A program made the translations under genes and the position numbers. A stretch of DNA of 64,000 bases from the NCBI GenBank assembly GCA_022577435.1, contig JAKOON010000005.1, positions 17,927,224 to 17,991,223 on the forward strand, given 5' to 3'. This document shows, in pieces, positions 27,101-39,207 of the stretch (the stretch's first letter is position 1; the number at the start of each line of letters is the position of its first letter). The notes under the pieces are model-generated. The model was not told the DNA's origin. It worked only from the letters and a program-made list of their open reading frames with translations, and ran no database searches. The DNA is from Embiotoca jacksoni (lineage: Eukaryota; Chordata; Actinopteri; Embiotocidae).

Positions 27101-30061
27101 ATCTTTGATCGGATTGACGTCTGAGGAATTTGGATGTCAAGTCAACACCGTGAACTCTTTGTCATGTTCCTCAAACCATTTCTGGGTAATTTCTTCAGCA
27201 TGGCGTGGAGCATTACCCTGTTGAAAGAGGCTGTTGCCGTCAAGAAATACCATTTCCATGACGCAATGTACAACTATGTGGAAATAGGTGGCACGTGTCA
27301 AAGTAACATCCAAATGGTCCAGAGCATCACTCTGCCTCCACCGGCTTGCCTTCTTCCCATCGTGCATCCTGCTGCCATGTCTTGCCCAGGTAAACGACGC
27401 ACACACACCTGGTCGTCCGCATGTTGTAAAAGAAAACGTGATTCCTCAGACCTAGCCACGTTCCTCCACAATGCAGTTCTGATGCTCGCATGCCTGTGGT
27501 GGGTGCTATCGGTGATGGACCGGGTCAGCATGGGAACTCTGACCCGTCTGCAGCAGACTGTGCTGCAATAGCTCCTCTGTGGGATTGGGCCACATGAGCC
27601 ACCCTTCGATCCCCATGTGCGTCAATGAGCCTTGGTTGCTCATGACCGGTTGTCCTTCTTTGGACCACTTTCGGTAGGTACTTACCACTGCATACTGGGA
27701 ACCTGCAAGACCTGCAGTTTTGAGGATGCTCCGACTCTTGTCGTCTTGACTTCACAATTTGTCAGTCACTTAAGATTCGTACGGCTGCAGATCTTTCCTG
27801 CTTCCAACACATCAAACTGCCTGATATATATACCACCCTTTGACAGGTGCCATTGTTATGAGATAATAGTTATTCATCTCAACAGTCAGTGGTTTCAATG
27901 TTTGTTTTCTACCATTAGTCCATAAAATGTACGCTGCTTTTCTGCAAAAAAATTTCAACAATACATCGCTTTGTGCCAGTGACAAGACGAAATGATAATC
28001 GTAAAGAAAAAGATCTGAGATCTCAATTTACTGCTCAATAGAGCTTACCTGCTGAATGTCCATCATGAAGACAGTGAATGATTGAACAAAAGAATTATCA
28101 TCATCATCATCACGATGATGATCAGTGACTAAACTTTGTCTCCCCTGTTAAACATTAATAATCAGCCACAGCTGTGTCAGGTGATCTGGTGCATCTAAAG
28201 TGTATCATTTGCTCTACATGCCGTCTGGTGAAAGTCAAAGAGCCTAAAACAACGTGGACGTTTTTCAGCCGTGCTTGACATGTTGTTCAACGTTATCAAT
28301 CATTCAGACTTACTTCATCTGTTTAACAATTGTACTTTTCCCAGACTCCCCGGCACCTGAAACAGAACAGACAGGACAGAAAATGTTATGACAGGTGATG
28401 CAGTGATATTAAAAACTACAAATTAAAATTCCAGACAAGTGAGCGTCACAGTACAAAAAAAAAACATCCCACATAATTATTACATTAATTGTGCACAAGT
28501 GTGAAATAAACACACTACATCCATAATTTTATTCCAGTTGTTTTTACACATTCTGTTAAATGAAGGGTTTTCTCAGACATAAAGCTTCATTTGTTTCAGA
28601 ATACTTCAAGATTATCTCTTCCAAATAGACATTAAAAAAAAAAAAAATCTAGCCAACTTAAACATGCGGTGTATCAGCAGCCACATTATAGTAAGTATCT
28701 AAGGCCTGGTTGAGTCGGGTCACAGTGCAATTGGATTAATCAACTGGATCCTCCCGTCAATGGGATTATACACAGCTTAAAACTCCCTGGGTTAGAAACT
28801 CGTGCTGTATCAAGATGGATGGACTCAGAGCTGTCGGATGCATCTCAAATGGGACCAGAGTGCAATGCTATATGAGGGCAGCGTGATGCCATTATAGCTG
28901 AACGGTATCAAAATAAAAGATTATATATATAGATATATAGATATATATTGATATAGATATATATCTATATAAAAAACTGAGTTTGGTACACTAACTTGCA
29001 TAGTGTTCTCCAGCTCCCTCTGAGATCCAGGCGAGCTGAGCACACAACATTTTAATTACCTTACCTCTGCAGGGACTTTCAGCTCCCCGGTGAGCAGCAC
29101 TGTTACCCAATTCATAGTCCCATATGATAAACAGCCAGACACCACAGAGCTAAGATTACTGAAAACATCACTTCAATTGAATTTGTAAACACAAGGCGAA
29201 ACTGAAGCGCTTAATAGGAGCCAGCCAATTAACGCAATCACCAAAAAGCTAAAATGTTTAATGTTTGCCAGTGAGCTGAGGTGTATGATGGGGCTACACT
29301 GGCTAAACCGGAGAAAACATAGTCCCCCATATAAAATGCAGACATCTCTGCAGCACACAGTAAACAGTGTACCTGCATCTCTTCAGTGCCGCCTCTGCTG
29401 CCACAGTTTGATAAAACCGCTGCTACACAAGAAGAAAAATCAGTCTGCATCATGTGTATTTGTGCGGTACGCAAACGGTCTACACTTGAAGCAGTCCTCC
29501 CACTCAATACCGTCGCTGCAAGATCATGTTATTGGCTGATTACTGCATTATTGCAAACATCCCCCTGCGGGAAGCCCGACAGAGCGGCAAACTGCAGTGA
29601 GCACATAACGTAAAGCTGCATGGCGCTCCGTCTCCCTCCAAAACACTCAACACACACTGTAACGGACATCCAGCATCACAAATGTGGATGTGAAACACAT
29701 CTATGTTTAAATATACTTGGCAAGATGATCATCATCATCATCATCATCAGATGATAAATCCACAAACCAATCTCACACATCTCATGCAGGTGCTTGTGGG
29801 AATCGTGACGGGGAAGAAAAAAAAGACACAACCATGAAAATTCAAATCAGGTCTTTTCTCAAATGACACGCAGAGAGATGAAGTGCCCGCCGCAGCTGAA
29901 CGATGCACAGCGTCTCTAAAGTCGCTGACATGAAGTGGTGGCACAGACGCGCAGACCTGCCTGAGCAGAGATTAACCGAAAGATGTAGAAGACGGTTGCA
30001 TTTTCAAAACGCACTGCATGGCTCGGACGGGCAAACATTTAGCATGCATTAGCTGCTTCTG

Positions 30062-30103
<42 letters not shown>

Positions 30104-30834
30104 TTGCCACAGATGCATATTGCTGTCAGCCAGGCTACATAGGTTGCTATGCAACCTCTACCCCGTCTCTCCATGCCGAGACAGCCAACAGCGGTCATTA
30201 GATAAGCAGTTACAGGAAAAGCAGCGGAGAAGGTGTGACAGCTTTGCTTGAAACGATAAAAGCATCCCAAGGAAACATGACGTAATGCATTTTAACAGGA
30301 AGTAAATCTGAATGTCATGTATATTTAGAGTCTTATTATACGAGTAGAAAGCTGCATTTCAATAATCTTAAAAAGACTGTATTGTTTTGTTTTTTTTGAG
30401 TAATAAAATATTCTGCATTTATTTGCATGCTTGGCCACCACATTCAAATGACCAGACTAATGGTTTTTTCCACTCACACGCCCCATAAAGCTAACCGAAC
30501 TTTATACCCAACTTTATATCGAAATCGAGTAGAAAAATCAAAATGAGTCAAAACACATGACAAAAACAAATTACATTGGTAAAAGAGTAAACAATAAGAC
30601 ACCAGGGTTTTCAGGAGGGTTTTTTTTGGAGGGCTATGGTGCTGTGGACTGAAAACGATGCATTTTCCTGTAATTCTGGACGATTATCTTTTATAATATC
30701 CATATAAAAACACCCTGTCTGCCATAAAAACAAATAATTAACAAACATCGGCGAAACAAAGTTTATAGTGAAGCTATTGTGTTTTATGAAAAGCGCCCGT
30801 GTTGCACTCAAGTGTTATAATGGTAGGGAAAACC

Positions 30835-30872
<38 letters not shown>

Positions 30873-31512
30873 CTGTGTGTAACTTTCCTTGCAGGTCTGG
30901 AGATGATTATGACTCGTTTAGCAGCATATTTGGTATAAACCCAACATACAATAACTCCTATTTTTAAATGTTCATGAATTGGGAGGAAAAAAAACGCTGT
31001 GTTTACTAATTTCGTCCAGACTGCGCGTATAATCGTCCGGCCTGAAGTAGGTGAAAGTTACTGCTTATTTAAATGTGTACAACGACCGGGAAAACCCGAA
31101 GACGGCAAGCCGAATTAATCTAAATCGTATCGCAAATACAATCTGACACACCAACAACAGTGTACAGATATACAGATATGTCAGACGGGCAGAAATGTTA
31201 AAAGTAAGGAAATCCGACGTGAAGCTCTGCTGGCTAATTAACCCACGCTAGCGCCGAGGGTGCTAACTGAGCTAAGCGGCTAATTACCCCGTTAAATTAG
31301 CTTACCGACTTAGCGGCGGGTAAAACCCGTCTGAGACCGGAGGAGCGAAAACCAAAAGGACTCAGAGCTGATAACTAAAGCCAGTTTATTAACCGAGCTG
31401 ACTTTAATCGCAGATGAGGAAGCGAGAGAAAAAAAAAAAAAAGAGCACCAGTAGCTTCAAACTTTTCAGCTAACTGCACCACCAACACCACCAACACCAC
31501 CCTTCAGATCAC

Positions 31513-31545
<33 letters not shown>

Positions 31546-31801
31546 TCTCCGATTCCGCTTCTCGGGTTGTTTCATGTGCGACCGGATTTGATTACTTGGT
31601 GTAACACGTGTTTGTTTGAAAGCCGTAACAGACCGGTGAGGTCTTCGGTAAATAGACCCCCGTCTCTCCCCCCTCTTCCTCACCGAGCAGCAGCAGCTTG
31701 ACCTCCCGGGACGCCTTCTCTCCGTCGTCCCGCAGGTTCCTGTCTATCATCTTGCTCCGCTCCTGGGCCGCCTTGTCGTCCGTGCTCAGAGTACATCCCA
31801 T
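21126..31801 (-). CDS. gnai1: Guanine nucleotide-binding protein G(i) subunit alpha-1
   Basis: Complete eight-exon gene for the Galpha-i1 GTPase, which carries inhibitory signals from receptors to adenylyl cyclase at the inner plasma membrane. Coding exons (transcript order): 31801-31684, 28356-28314, 26282-26141, 25225-25068, 24938-24810, 23853-23724, 23640-23487, 21316-21126. Lengths are 118, 43, 142, 158, 129, 130, 154 and 191 bp, totalling 354 codons plus stop. All junctions are GT-AG and keep frame. Visible landmarks: MGC lipidation start (Gly2 myristoylation, Cys3 palmitoylation), P-loop GAGESGKST, switch I RTRVKTTG, DVGGQRSE switch II, NKKD, TCAT, and the C-terminal CGLF whose cysteine is the pertussis-toxin ADP-ribosylation site in the family. 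The C-terminus (NNLKDCGLF) separates it from GNAI3 (KECGLY). A local divergence, 'RISHGAYVPTQQ' where mammals have RIAQPNYIPTQQ, lies in the helical domain. Start chosen at MGCTLS, which is invariant in the family. Confidence 0.97.
21317..23486 (-). other. gnai1: gnai1 intron 7
   Basis: GT-AG intron between the NKKD exon and the last exon. It contains a dispersed repeat near its 3' end (about 21333-21470). No other gene was seen. Confidence 0.9.
21333..21470. repeat. Dispersed teleost repeat (TTTAGCTGACGC type)
   Basis: The stretch carries the phrases 'ATTTAGCTGACGCTTTTATC' and 'AAAGCGACTTGCAATAAGTG', preceded by ATTAC repeats. I recall both as part of a high-copy element in perch-like fishes. 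It begins within about 20 bp of the gnai1 exon 8 acceptor, on the intron side. The family name and full extent need a repeat library. Confidence 0.5.
24570..24760. repeat. Possible decayed SINE-like repeat in gnai1 intron 5
   Basis: The phrases 'ATTCAGATAGTGCAGT', 'GGAATGACATCCAGGAAT' and 'GGCCGGGTGACGGAGGA' resemble pieces of a tRNA-derived fish repeat, but they are strongly diverged. The call is tentative. Confidence 0.25.
26283..28313 (-). other. gnai1: gnai1 intron 2
   Basis: GT-AG intron between the P-loop exon and exon 3. About half of it is the Tc1-like relic. A short ATC/GAT foldback sits near 28098-28123. No other gene was seen. Confidence 0.9.
26850..27900 (-). mobile_element. Decayed Tc1-like DNA transposon in gnai1 intron 2
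   Basis: Read on the minus strand, the stretch gives transposase blocks in the right order. An N-terminal helix-turn-helix region contains 'VVSTYRKWSKEG' (about 27690-27650). The catalytic-core segment contains 'FQQGNAPRHAEEI' and 'WFEEHDKEF' (about 27210-27150), followed by 'NPIKDLWDMLEQQ' (about 27120-27080). Several in-frame stops and frame changes separate them, so it cannot make transposase. Near 26900 the end resembles the terminal phrase of these elements ('TTTTAATGCTGCGGCTGATC'). It lies in the same orientation as gnai1. The terminal inverted repeats and TA target duplication are not clearly preserved. Confidence 0.8.
28920..28975. repeat. ATAGAT/TATA low-complexity tract
   Basis: AT-rich tract of GATATATA-type units, partly palindromic. 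Confidence 0.85.
30065..30101. repeat. (TG)n microsatellite
   Basis: Perfect TG tract in gnai1 intron 1. Confidence 0.96.
30837..30866. repeat. (TA)n microsatellite
   Basis: Perfect TA tract in gnai1 intron 1. Confidence 0.96.
31514..31543. repeat. Poly-A run (30 nt)
   Basis: Uninterrupted run of 30 A in gnai1 intron 1, about 140 bp from exon 1. On the gnai1 RNA it is a long U tract. Confidence 0.95.
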
Positions 31802-31827
31802 CTTCTTCTTCTTCTTCTTCTTCTTCT
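31802..31827 (-). repeat. gnai1: (GAA)n tract immediately before the gnai1 start codon
   Basis: TCT/TTC repeats on the plus strand read as about nine AGA/GAA units in the gnai1 5'UTR, ending directly at the ATG. The start context is therefore AGAAGATGG, with a purine at -3 and G at +4, favourable for initiation. Confidence 0.9.
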
Positions 31828-32260
31828 CTCCTCACCGCCCAATAAATAAAAAATAAAACGCAGACTAAATCACGACTTTAACTACGGGGCGCAGCGACAT
31901 GCAAAAAAAGACTACCCGAGCTTTAGCATCCAGTAGGAGGAGGAGGAAGGAGGAGGTGGCGAGGAGGAGGAGGGAGGAGGAGGAGTGAGGAAGAGGAGGA
32001 GGCAGTCTGTCTCTCCCGACGCTTCTCGGATTCAAACACGCCCCTGGCCTCGCGCTCGAGCTTCCGATTTCACAACCGAGACGTCGTGAATATTAGTTTT
32101 ACCGCAACGCGTGGCTTTCTCTCGATGTTTCGCCTCTGCTGCCGACGAGCCGAGCGGGTTGTTTAAGAGTCATTCACGGGAAAAGAGCAGGAACCCCGAG
32201 CGAAGCGGCGAGCATCTGCGACTGAACAACAACAACAACAACAAAAAATGCTTCGCTTCC
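31828..32260 (-). promoter_or_regulatory. gnai1: gnai1 5'UTR / CpG-rich promoter region
   Basis: GC- and CpG-rich DNA upstream of the gnai1 start (for example 32020-32220). It includes a 68-bp purine-rich GGA/AGG tract at 31935-32002 that reads as CCT repeats on the gene strand. No TATA box is convincing. The transcription start was not determined. Confidence 0.5.
31935..32002. repeat. GGA-rich purine tract in gnai1 promoter
   Basis: Nearly pure purine run of AGG/GGA units with a few T and C breaks, inside the promoter region. Such tracts can bind CCT/GGA-recognising factors or form triplex or G-quadruplex structures. Confidence 0.85.
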
Positions 32261-32313
32261 TGTCCTTTTTCCGCATACCTGTGAACTGCGCATGCGTGGC
32301 AGAGCGACGAGCT

Positions 32314-32318
<5 letters not shown>

Positions 32319-32346
<28 letters not shown>
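32319..32346. repeat. Poly-A run (28 nt)
   Basis: Uninterrupted A run at the edge of the gnai1 promoter region. Confidence 0.95.
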
Positions 32347-35300
32347 TGTAAGCTTCTTGTAGGAAGTGGTCACTGTGGGGAAAAAAAAAAAACACGCTAC
32401 GTCAGGCAACAAACAACAACAACAACAAAATCAAACATTTGAGACACAGTGCAAATTATAAGCTTTGAATTTTTTTAAAAAAATTTTTTTACTTTGCATC
32501 TGCAACATTTTGATTTAGCAAATTAAACATATGAATAATTCACTACTGTTGTTTATAATAGGGTTGTAAATTAGGATTATGTTTATTTAATAATCTGTCA
32601 ATTAATTTCTCGATTAATTGATTCTTTGTTTGGTCTTTAAAATGTCAGAAAATGTGGACAAGTGTTTCCCACAGCCCGAGGTGCAGCCTAAAATGTCCGC
32701 AACCAAAAGATGTTCAGTTTATTATCAAGGACTGAAAGAAATAGAATACATTCACATTTCAGAAGCTTGATTCAGAGAAATTCAGCTTTTTTTTCATGAA
32801 AAAAAAAAGTATTATCAAAAAAGTTGGCATTTAATTATCTGTCACTCAACTAATCAGTTAATTGATTAGCTCTAGTATATACATTTTATTCTGCATTTGA
32901 CCTAGTATTTCATGTTTTACTTACAAGCTAATAGTTTAAATATTTTAGTCAAAGTATCGATTGATTAATCCTCATAAATGTTACTTAATTTTGATTTGAT
33001 AAGAAAAAATGTAATCAATACCTACAAAGTTAAAGTTTAATTAGTAGCATGAGCGACAATGTTTACAAATTTGTCACGTCAAAATACCGATTATGTCAAA
33101 ATATAATATTCTGCTTAGTATTACATAATTTAGATTTTTAAAACATTGTCTTCACATCTCTTAATTCTTGTGTTGGGAGCTAAAAGTTTGACTTAACATC
33201 TCAGAATTTTGTTTTACTGTCTCATAGTTCTGATGCAATTGGATGCAATTAGACCAACATGTTGATTTACAATCTAATTTTGATTTTTGAAATGAAATTT
33301 TGACCTATTGTCATAATTCTTTACCATCCATGGCTGTTGTTATTTTTACTCTAACTAATATTTGATCTCTTATTTTTGGAAATGGATTCATTTTCATTGT
33401 GGATGGACCCGTTCTGTTTTTTTCCATGACACGCTTCTAAAAATAACAGCTCTAGTGTCTTTCAGGTATGTTGTAAACATTTCAGGTGTGCAGACAATCA
33501 GGCAACAATTCATGCAAATCCGTTGCAATCAGATGGCCCATGTTTGTTTTGCCGGTCTAAGCAACACATAAGTGGGAGAGAGAGAGCGAGGCTAGTGAAA
33601 TACATACTTTGTCTGTGCGGTCAGCTCTGATTTGCATTGCAGGTCTCCTGTCAATGCTCAGTAACATGTTTGCATGAGCAGCTTGTAAAAATAAAAATAA
33701 AAAAACAGCTCGGAAACATTTTTAGTGCAGAAAGGTTCGGCTACCTGTGAATCCAAACAGAGTATATATTTAGAAAGGTGAACTTCAGATTTTCTCCTTT
33801 TTTTTTTTAACATTTATGAAATATTCACATATTCATTTAAATTTCATTATCACCTTTAAAAACGTTATTTGTCATAGATATTTTTCACAAGAGACAACTA
33901 GTGGCAGTGGTAAAAGCACAGCAGCATGCCACTTAGGCGACTTCTTGTTTTTGTGCATGCTGGTTCACTGTTGTCGTTTATCGTCACACTTAAGTGATCT
34001 GAGCCATCATTCATTCCACCTGACCTTTCCCTCTTGTGACAAACAGGTGTGCCACTTTATATCATCCATGATGATATTGTTATATTTTTGATATGATAAA
34101 AAAATTCACATCTGACATCATACTGTTACGCAGAATAACAGTATGAAAACATTAAATGCGTAATTCATACACAGCAACAACCTGAAAACAGCTGTATTTT
34201 ATTCAGAATATGAATCTCACTGAATTATTGTTGTTTACAAACTAAAGACATTTTGGTTACGGTTTAATGAATATTTGAAGACAAACTTTTAGGTTTATGC
34301 TGGCATAAAAAAAAAAAAAACTTTTTTTTTTGCAGTTGCATGTTCTTAAAATTAATAATGAAACATTTTTTCAGTATTTTTTCATATTCTCCAGAATATT
34401 GGAGCAGAAGTGGCCTGAAAATTGGTTTAGGCCCACTTCAGGTGACAAGTAGGTTTAAAAAGGTGCATTCCATCATAATACAGCCATTTCTTCAGGATTA
34501 ACGTGTAAAAACTGACAAGTAAAAGCATAGAAGCGTCTAGGTGCCTTCTACGAGTTACAGACTGTACAGTCCTCGCAACAGATAAATGAGGAGACACTAC
34601 AGTCTGAGGTTAAAAAGGGTTTTTACAAATAAAAACACTTTACAGATAACATTACACATGAAAAACACAGAAACCAAAACAGCAATGCAAACGCCCTGAA
34701 TTAAGGCACGCATTTCATAATTAATTAAGTTATTTGAGCGACACTGGTTCCACAGGGTGGCTGCTCTGATGGCGAAGGCCTGCTGTGCTGCTGTTGGGTG
34801 GTGGAAGGATAAGCTGACAAATGAGGGTTACACCTTGTGGTTGAGCTTTGCCAATGACCACATCCAGGAATTCAAATGAGCACTGGCAGCCAAAGCATCT
34901 GAAATCTGCACAACTGAAATAAATACAGTATTAAAACGTAATTTAAAAATGATTTGAAGGATTTAATGATTATCCCTGTGCATCGACCTGCATGGTGCTG
35001 ATATGGAGAGCGACAAAGTAACTCTTCATGTTCTCTTCTGATGATTAGAACTAGTTTGACCTTAAGTTAACCATCATATTCTCAATAGTTTTGTGTATGC
35101 ATGCAGGATGGGAATGGGTTGCGATGTGGTGGGAATTCATCTCCTCACTTTACATACGATTTCCTTTGCAGATGGCACTACATTATGCAAACTAGGTCCA
35201 TCATTTTTCCAGGGGACTCTCAGAGAATATGGAAAGATTTTCCTTTGCGTTTGCAGCACACAGGGCCAACTGCATAAAACCCTTTTTAATAACCACCAGA

Positions 35301-35546
35301 GTGTAGCATCCAGAGGAGGGTGTGGTCGTTTTTTGTTTTGTTTTTCTAAATGGGAAGGGATGTGTATTGTTGTTGCCATGGCACCATCGTGTCAGTGCAC
35401 CCCCAAGCAACGGGAAACGTTTTGACTCTCTCAAATGATGGAGCCTCACGAGAGCGAGATGAACGGTGAGACGACAGAGCAGCTTGTCAGCACTCTGATG
35501 TTCACGTTGCTCCATAGAGATCAGGGACTCCAAGTTGGACCTATCG

Positions 35547-35549
<3 letters not shown>

Positions 35550-35620
<71 letters not shown>
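35550..35620. repeat. (GT)n microsatellite
   Basis: Perfect GT tract of about 70 bp. Confidence 0.97.
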
Positions 35621-35622
<2 letters not shown>

Positions 35623-38600
35623 ACAGGCATCTTTACTGATGCACAGAGAGCTGCAAAACATTATTGTTTTATATTGTCAAATCTTTAATCAGTCCGTTCT
35701 GTGAGTTTTAAACATTATATCATCAAACTCCTGTAAAGATCAATTATCAATTAATCACTCCAGAGCTACTGTGGAACATCTGACTGTCCACATTTGGAGG
35801 ATAAATCACAGATCACAAATTTGCCGAGTATTATCATTATGTGTTTGTGGCATGAAATTGGCCTAAATAACAGACAAACCAACTACTTTCTGCTTTTAAC
35901 ACAGTGATTAAAACCTTGGTTGGCAAAAGGCAGCATGCTGGTTAGATCACCTCCTTGTCTGAGTTTAAGATTAGTTTTCAGTACCTGCTGACCTTTTATT
36001 TTCACACTCACAAACCTCACTCAGTTGATAATAACAGTGAATGAAGAGCACTCTCTACATGACAATCTTCTGCAGGGTGGTGAGGCAGAGGAGGTTGTAT
36101 GAAGAGCTGTTGGAGAAACAGACATCACTCCACCAGGTGGCAGCAGAGTCATGAAACAGCCAGTCAGCAGGAGACATGAGAGCAGGTAATCAAAGAGGGA
36201 CCTTTAAGTGACAGTATTCATGCCATACTGAATTCTGACTGCATGTTAACAGACTGAAAAACTGTTTTTTAATTCAGATGTTTTATAAGTGACGATTCTC
36301 GACAGTCTTTCAGAACAGAAGGAAGTTTTGGTTAGTCTATTTTTAAGTTTTACAAAGGATTTGCACAACACATACAAACTGGAGCTAATTTATGTACAGG
36401 TAGTATTAGTGCCAGTACTTGACCAGTCCAGGTGGCCCGAATCCCATCTGGACAGTGACGAATTATAGCCAGTCTTTAATGAATCATCAGAAGAGATTAT
36501 AATGTCACAATTTGCCCCAGGCTCAGTGAAACCTTAGAGTTAATGTCTATGGATCATCAATATTATGCTATTAGCACATAATGCGGTATAAAATATTATC
36601 CAGAGATCACGAGAAAGAAAAAAAAAGAACAAATTGGGAGTTTTCTCTCCTGCTTTTATACTTTTTTTTTTTCTTATAAATTCTGCGTCTTTGTTAAAAA
36701 CTGAATGCATCAGTAAATTTTTGAAAATGCATGGCTGCTTGTCAGTAGTCTTGGTATTGTGTGTGGCCCTTCTCCATTCAAACAGCTGCTGGGGCTCCAA
36801 CTACGTGACCTAATTTCCCCTGCAGCCTTGGGGCTTTACTTCATATAGTGAAGAGGAGAAAGCTTCAGTGTTTGCTATTTTTTTATTCCTCGTACGAGTG
36901 GTGGGCAGCAACTTTTGACTGAGGCTGTTTCTTTCACGGTGAAGACACTAAGATAAGTACATTTATATTTTAGAAGTTTTGAAATGAGGCTAGTGAGAGA
37001 ATGAAAGACAAATTTAATAAATGTATGTAAAGAAAAGGAGTCAGGTGGAGGGGTGGAAGGGGAGTGTTCGTATATGTGCAAGGGGTGATAGCTTTTATCA
37101 CTCACAGTATTATGTAATAATATACATTGTATGCCCTGAAGCAGTTTGTCCACTATGGTTTATTTCTGTCCTCTTTTCAACTCTGAACACTTTCATGAAT
37201 GTGTGTATGACAGTCTGTGTTGGGCTTTTGAATGAAGTCACTTTACATGTAGCTCGGAAGAGAAAAAAACATATTCTATCTGACACACTAAAACCAAACG
37301 TGAAGCCTTTGATGAAACAGACCTTTAACCAGCCCCTTCACATTATGCCGATGCTAATTCAGAGCCTGTACGAGGAAACATTTGTATGATGCGACAATGC
37401 ACAGCAATCGCCAGTGGCCAGCAAGGACTGGACACGACTGTACGGCCAGAGGAAACATCATGACAACAGTTCTCTTCTCATGTTTCGACATTTCACTTGG
37501 AATCACAGGAACATGTTTCATTATACAATCCACATACGACCTTATTATTCACAATTATAAACTGCTGAGTTCAAATTCGCTGTGAAAATGTTTTCATTTT
37601 CTCATTTGGTTGTCTATAATAGCAGCGGTAACTGGGTGATGCAAAACTCGCCCTCAATACATTTAGTTCAAACATTTAGGTGAAATTGAAGTGAAATTAT
37701 TATTAATTTTCTTACCTGGAGTTATATGAGAATAACAATACCACCCTCATATATCGTACAATCAACAGATGTTAGCTCAGCTTAGCTTAGTACAAACACT
37801 GAAAACGGGGAAAAGTTAGCCAAGTTCTGGTGCAACGTAGCAAAATCCCCATAGCAGCGCCACTGGAGTTCACTAATTATCATTTTGTATCTTATTGTAT
37901 GTAAAAACAACAAATTTCACATTGTTTCTGCCTGTCAGTCTTTGTGTTAAACTAAGCTGTAGCTTCATATTTACTGTGCACATGTAAGAAAGTGGGAGGC
38001 TATCATTCCTCTGAACTAATTCGTAGCAAGAAAGCAAATACATGTATCTTCCAAAAGGTATTCCTTCAGCTATTTCACCATTCACATGTTAAACTTACCA
38101 GAGCCTTACTCAAACTATATTAATTAGGTATGCTAAGAGCACTTGTGATAATGTTTTGACATGTAGAATTGCTCCAAGAAATTGGACATGCCAGACAATC
38201 TTGGAAATTGGATAAAGGGGCTTCGAGGAGACAGAAAACCACGACACACAAAGCCAAACACACAAGTGGAGACACTGTCCACAAACCCTCCTATTGATTT
38301 GTGTTCATGAAAAATGGCAAAACAGTAGACGTGAAGCTCATTGCCATGGAAGCACCGGTGCGGTTTCCAGGAAATAACTGTGACCACGTCAAAATAAGAA
38401 AACTAAACCGCAAAATAATGTGAAATCATTGTGATTCCACAGAATGCTAAATGTGCAGAAGCCCCTGTACAGTTTACTTCATATCAAACTAACAGACCAG
38501 TTCTGATTAATTTTGCTTGTACCAGGACAAGCACAATAAATCAACTCATATTTGCTGAGAACAAATCACGTCTGCTACGTGCCCGACTCGGTCGGTTGGA

Positions 38601-39065
38601 CGCCACACTCCTTGTTTCATTTGCAATATAGTTTTGTGGAGTGGTACCATTATCCTCAGTGGTAATTCCATCAAAGTAAGGTCATCCACCAACTGGGCCA
38701 GACTGCGTCATGGGTTTGGTTAAAAGGTCAAAGCGACAGAGTCTTAAAGGTTAACGTCCTGCAGCAACAGAATAACAGTGTGACCCTTTTTTCTTTTGTC
38801 CTCTTTTTAATAGTGCTTTACCATTTCATTTAATGCCATGGCCATTCATACTTCTCTCCAGTTGATTGCCTAAAGCTCTGTGATGCAGCAGGATTTGTTG
38901 TGTTTGTGTTGCAGAGACCAGGGCTCTCCATGGTCCTGAAACAAACATCTCTCTGTCTCCGTTTCTTGTTTATTCAAACCTGCGACCCTTGCTTAGGGGA
39001 TTCAACACAACAGGCACTAATAGCCCCCATAAACCCTCCCTACCCTGTCTGTCAGTCAGTGTCTC

Positions 39066-39067
<2 letters not shown>

Positions 39068-39120
<53 letters not shown>
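39068..39120. repeat. (CA)n microsatellite
   Basis: Perfect CA tract of about 53 bp. Confidence 0.97.
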
Positions 39121-39123
<3 letters not shown>

Positions 39124-39207
39124 GTTCTTGTCAGAGGAGGAGCGACATCTACGTCGGTCTACTTTCTTCTCTGTCTGCTCCAGTGTGTCGACAGAACTGA
39201 CAGCAAC

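Larger units (their letters stand above)
28357..31683 (-). other. gnai1: gnai1 intron 1
   Basis: First and longest gnai1 intron (3.3 kb), GT-AG. It contains ATAGAT-type and (TA)n repeats, a (TG)n tract at 30065-30101 and a 30-A run at 31514-31543. The 31.2-31.5 kb part, next to exon 1, is richer in CpG and has repeated GCTAATTA/GCTAAC-like words. No coding exon was recognised. Confidence 0.88.

Noticed and set aside
27134..27571. 145-codon plus-strand frame
   Set aside because: Antisense of the Tc1-like transposase relic.
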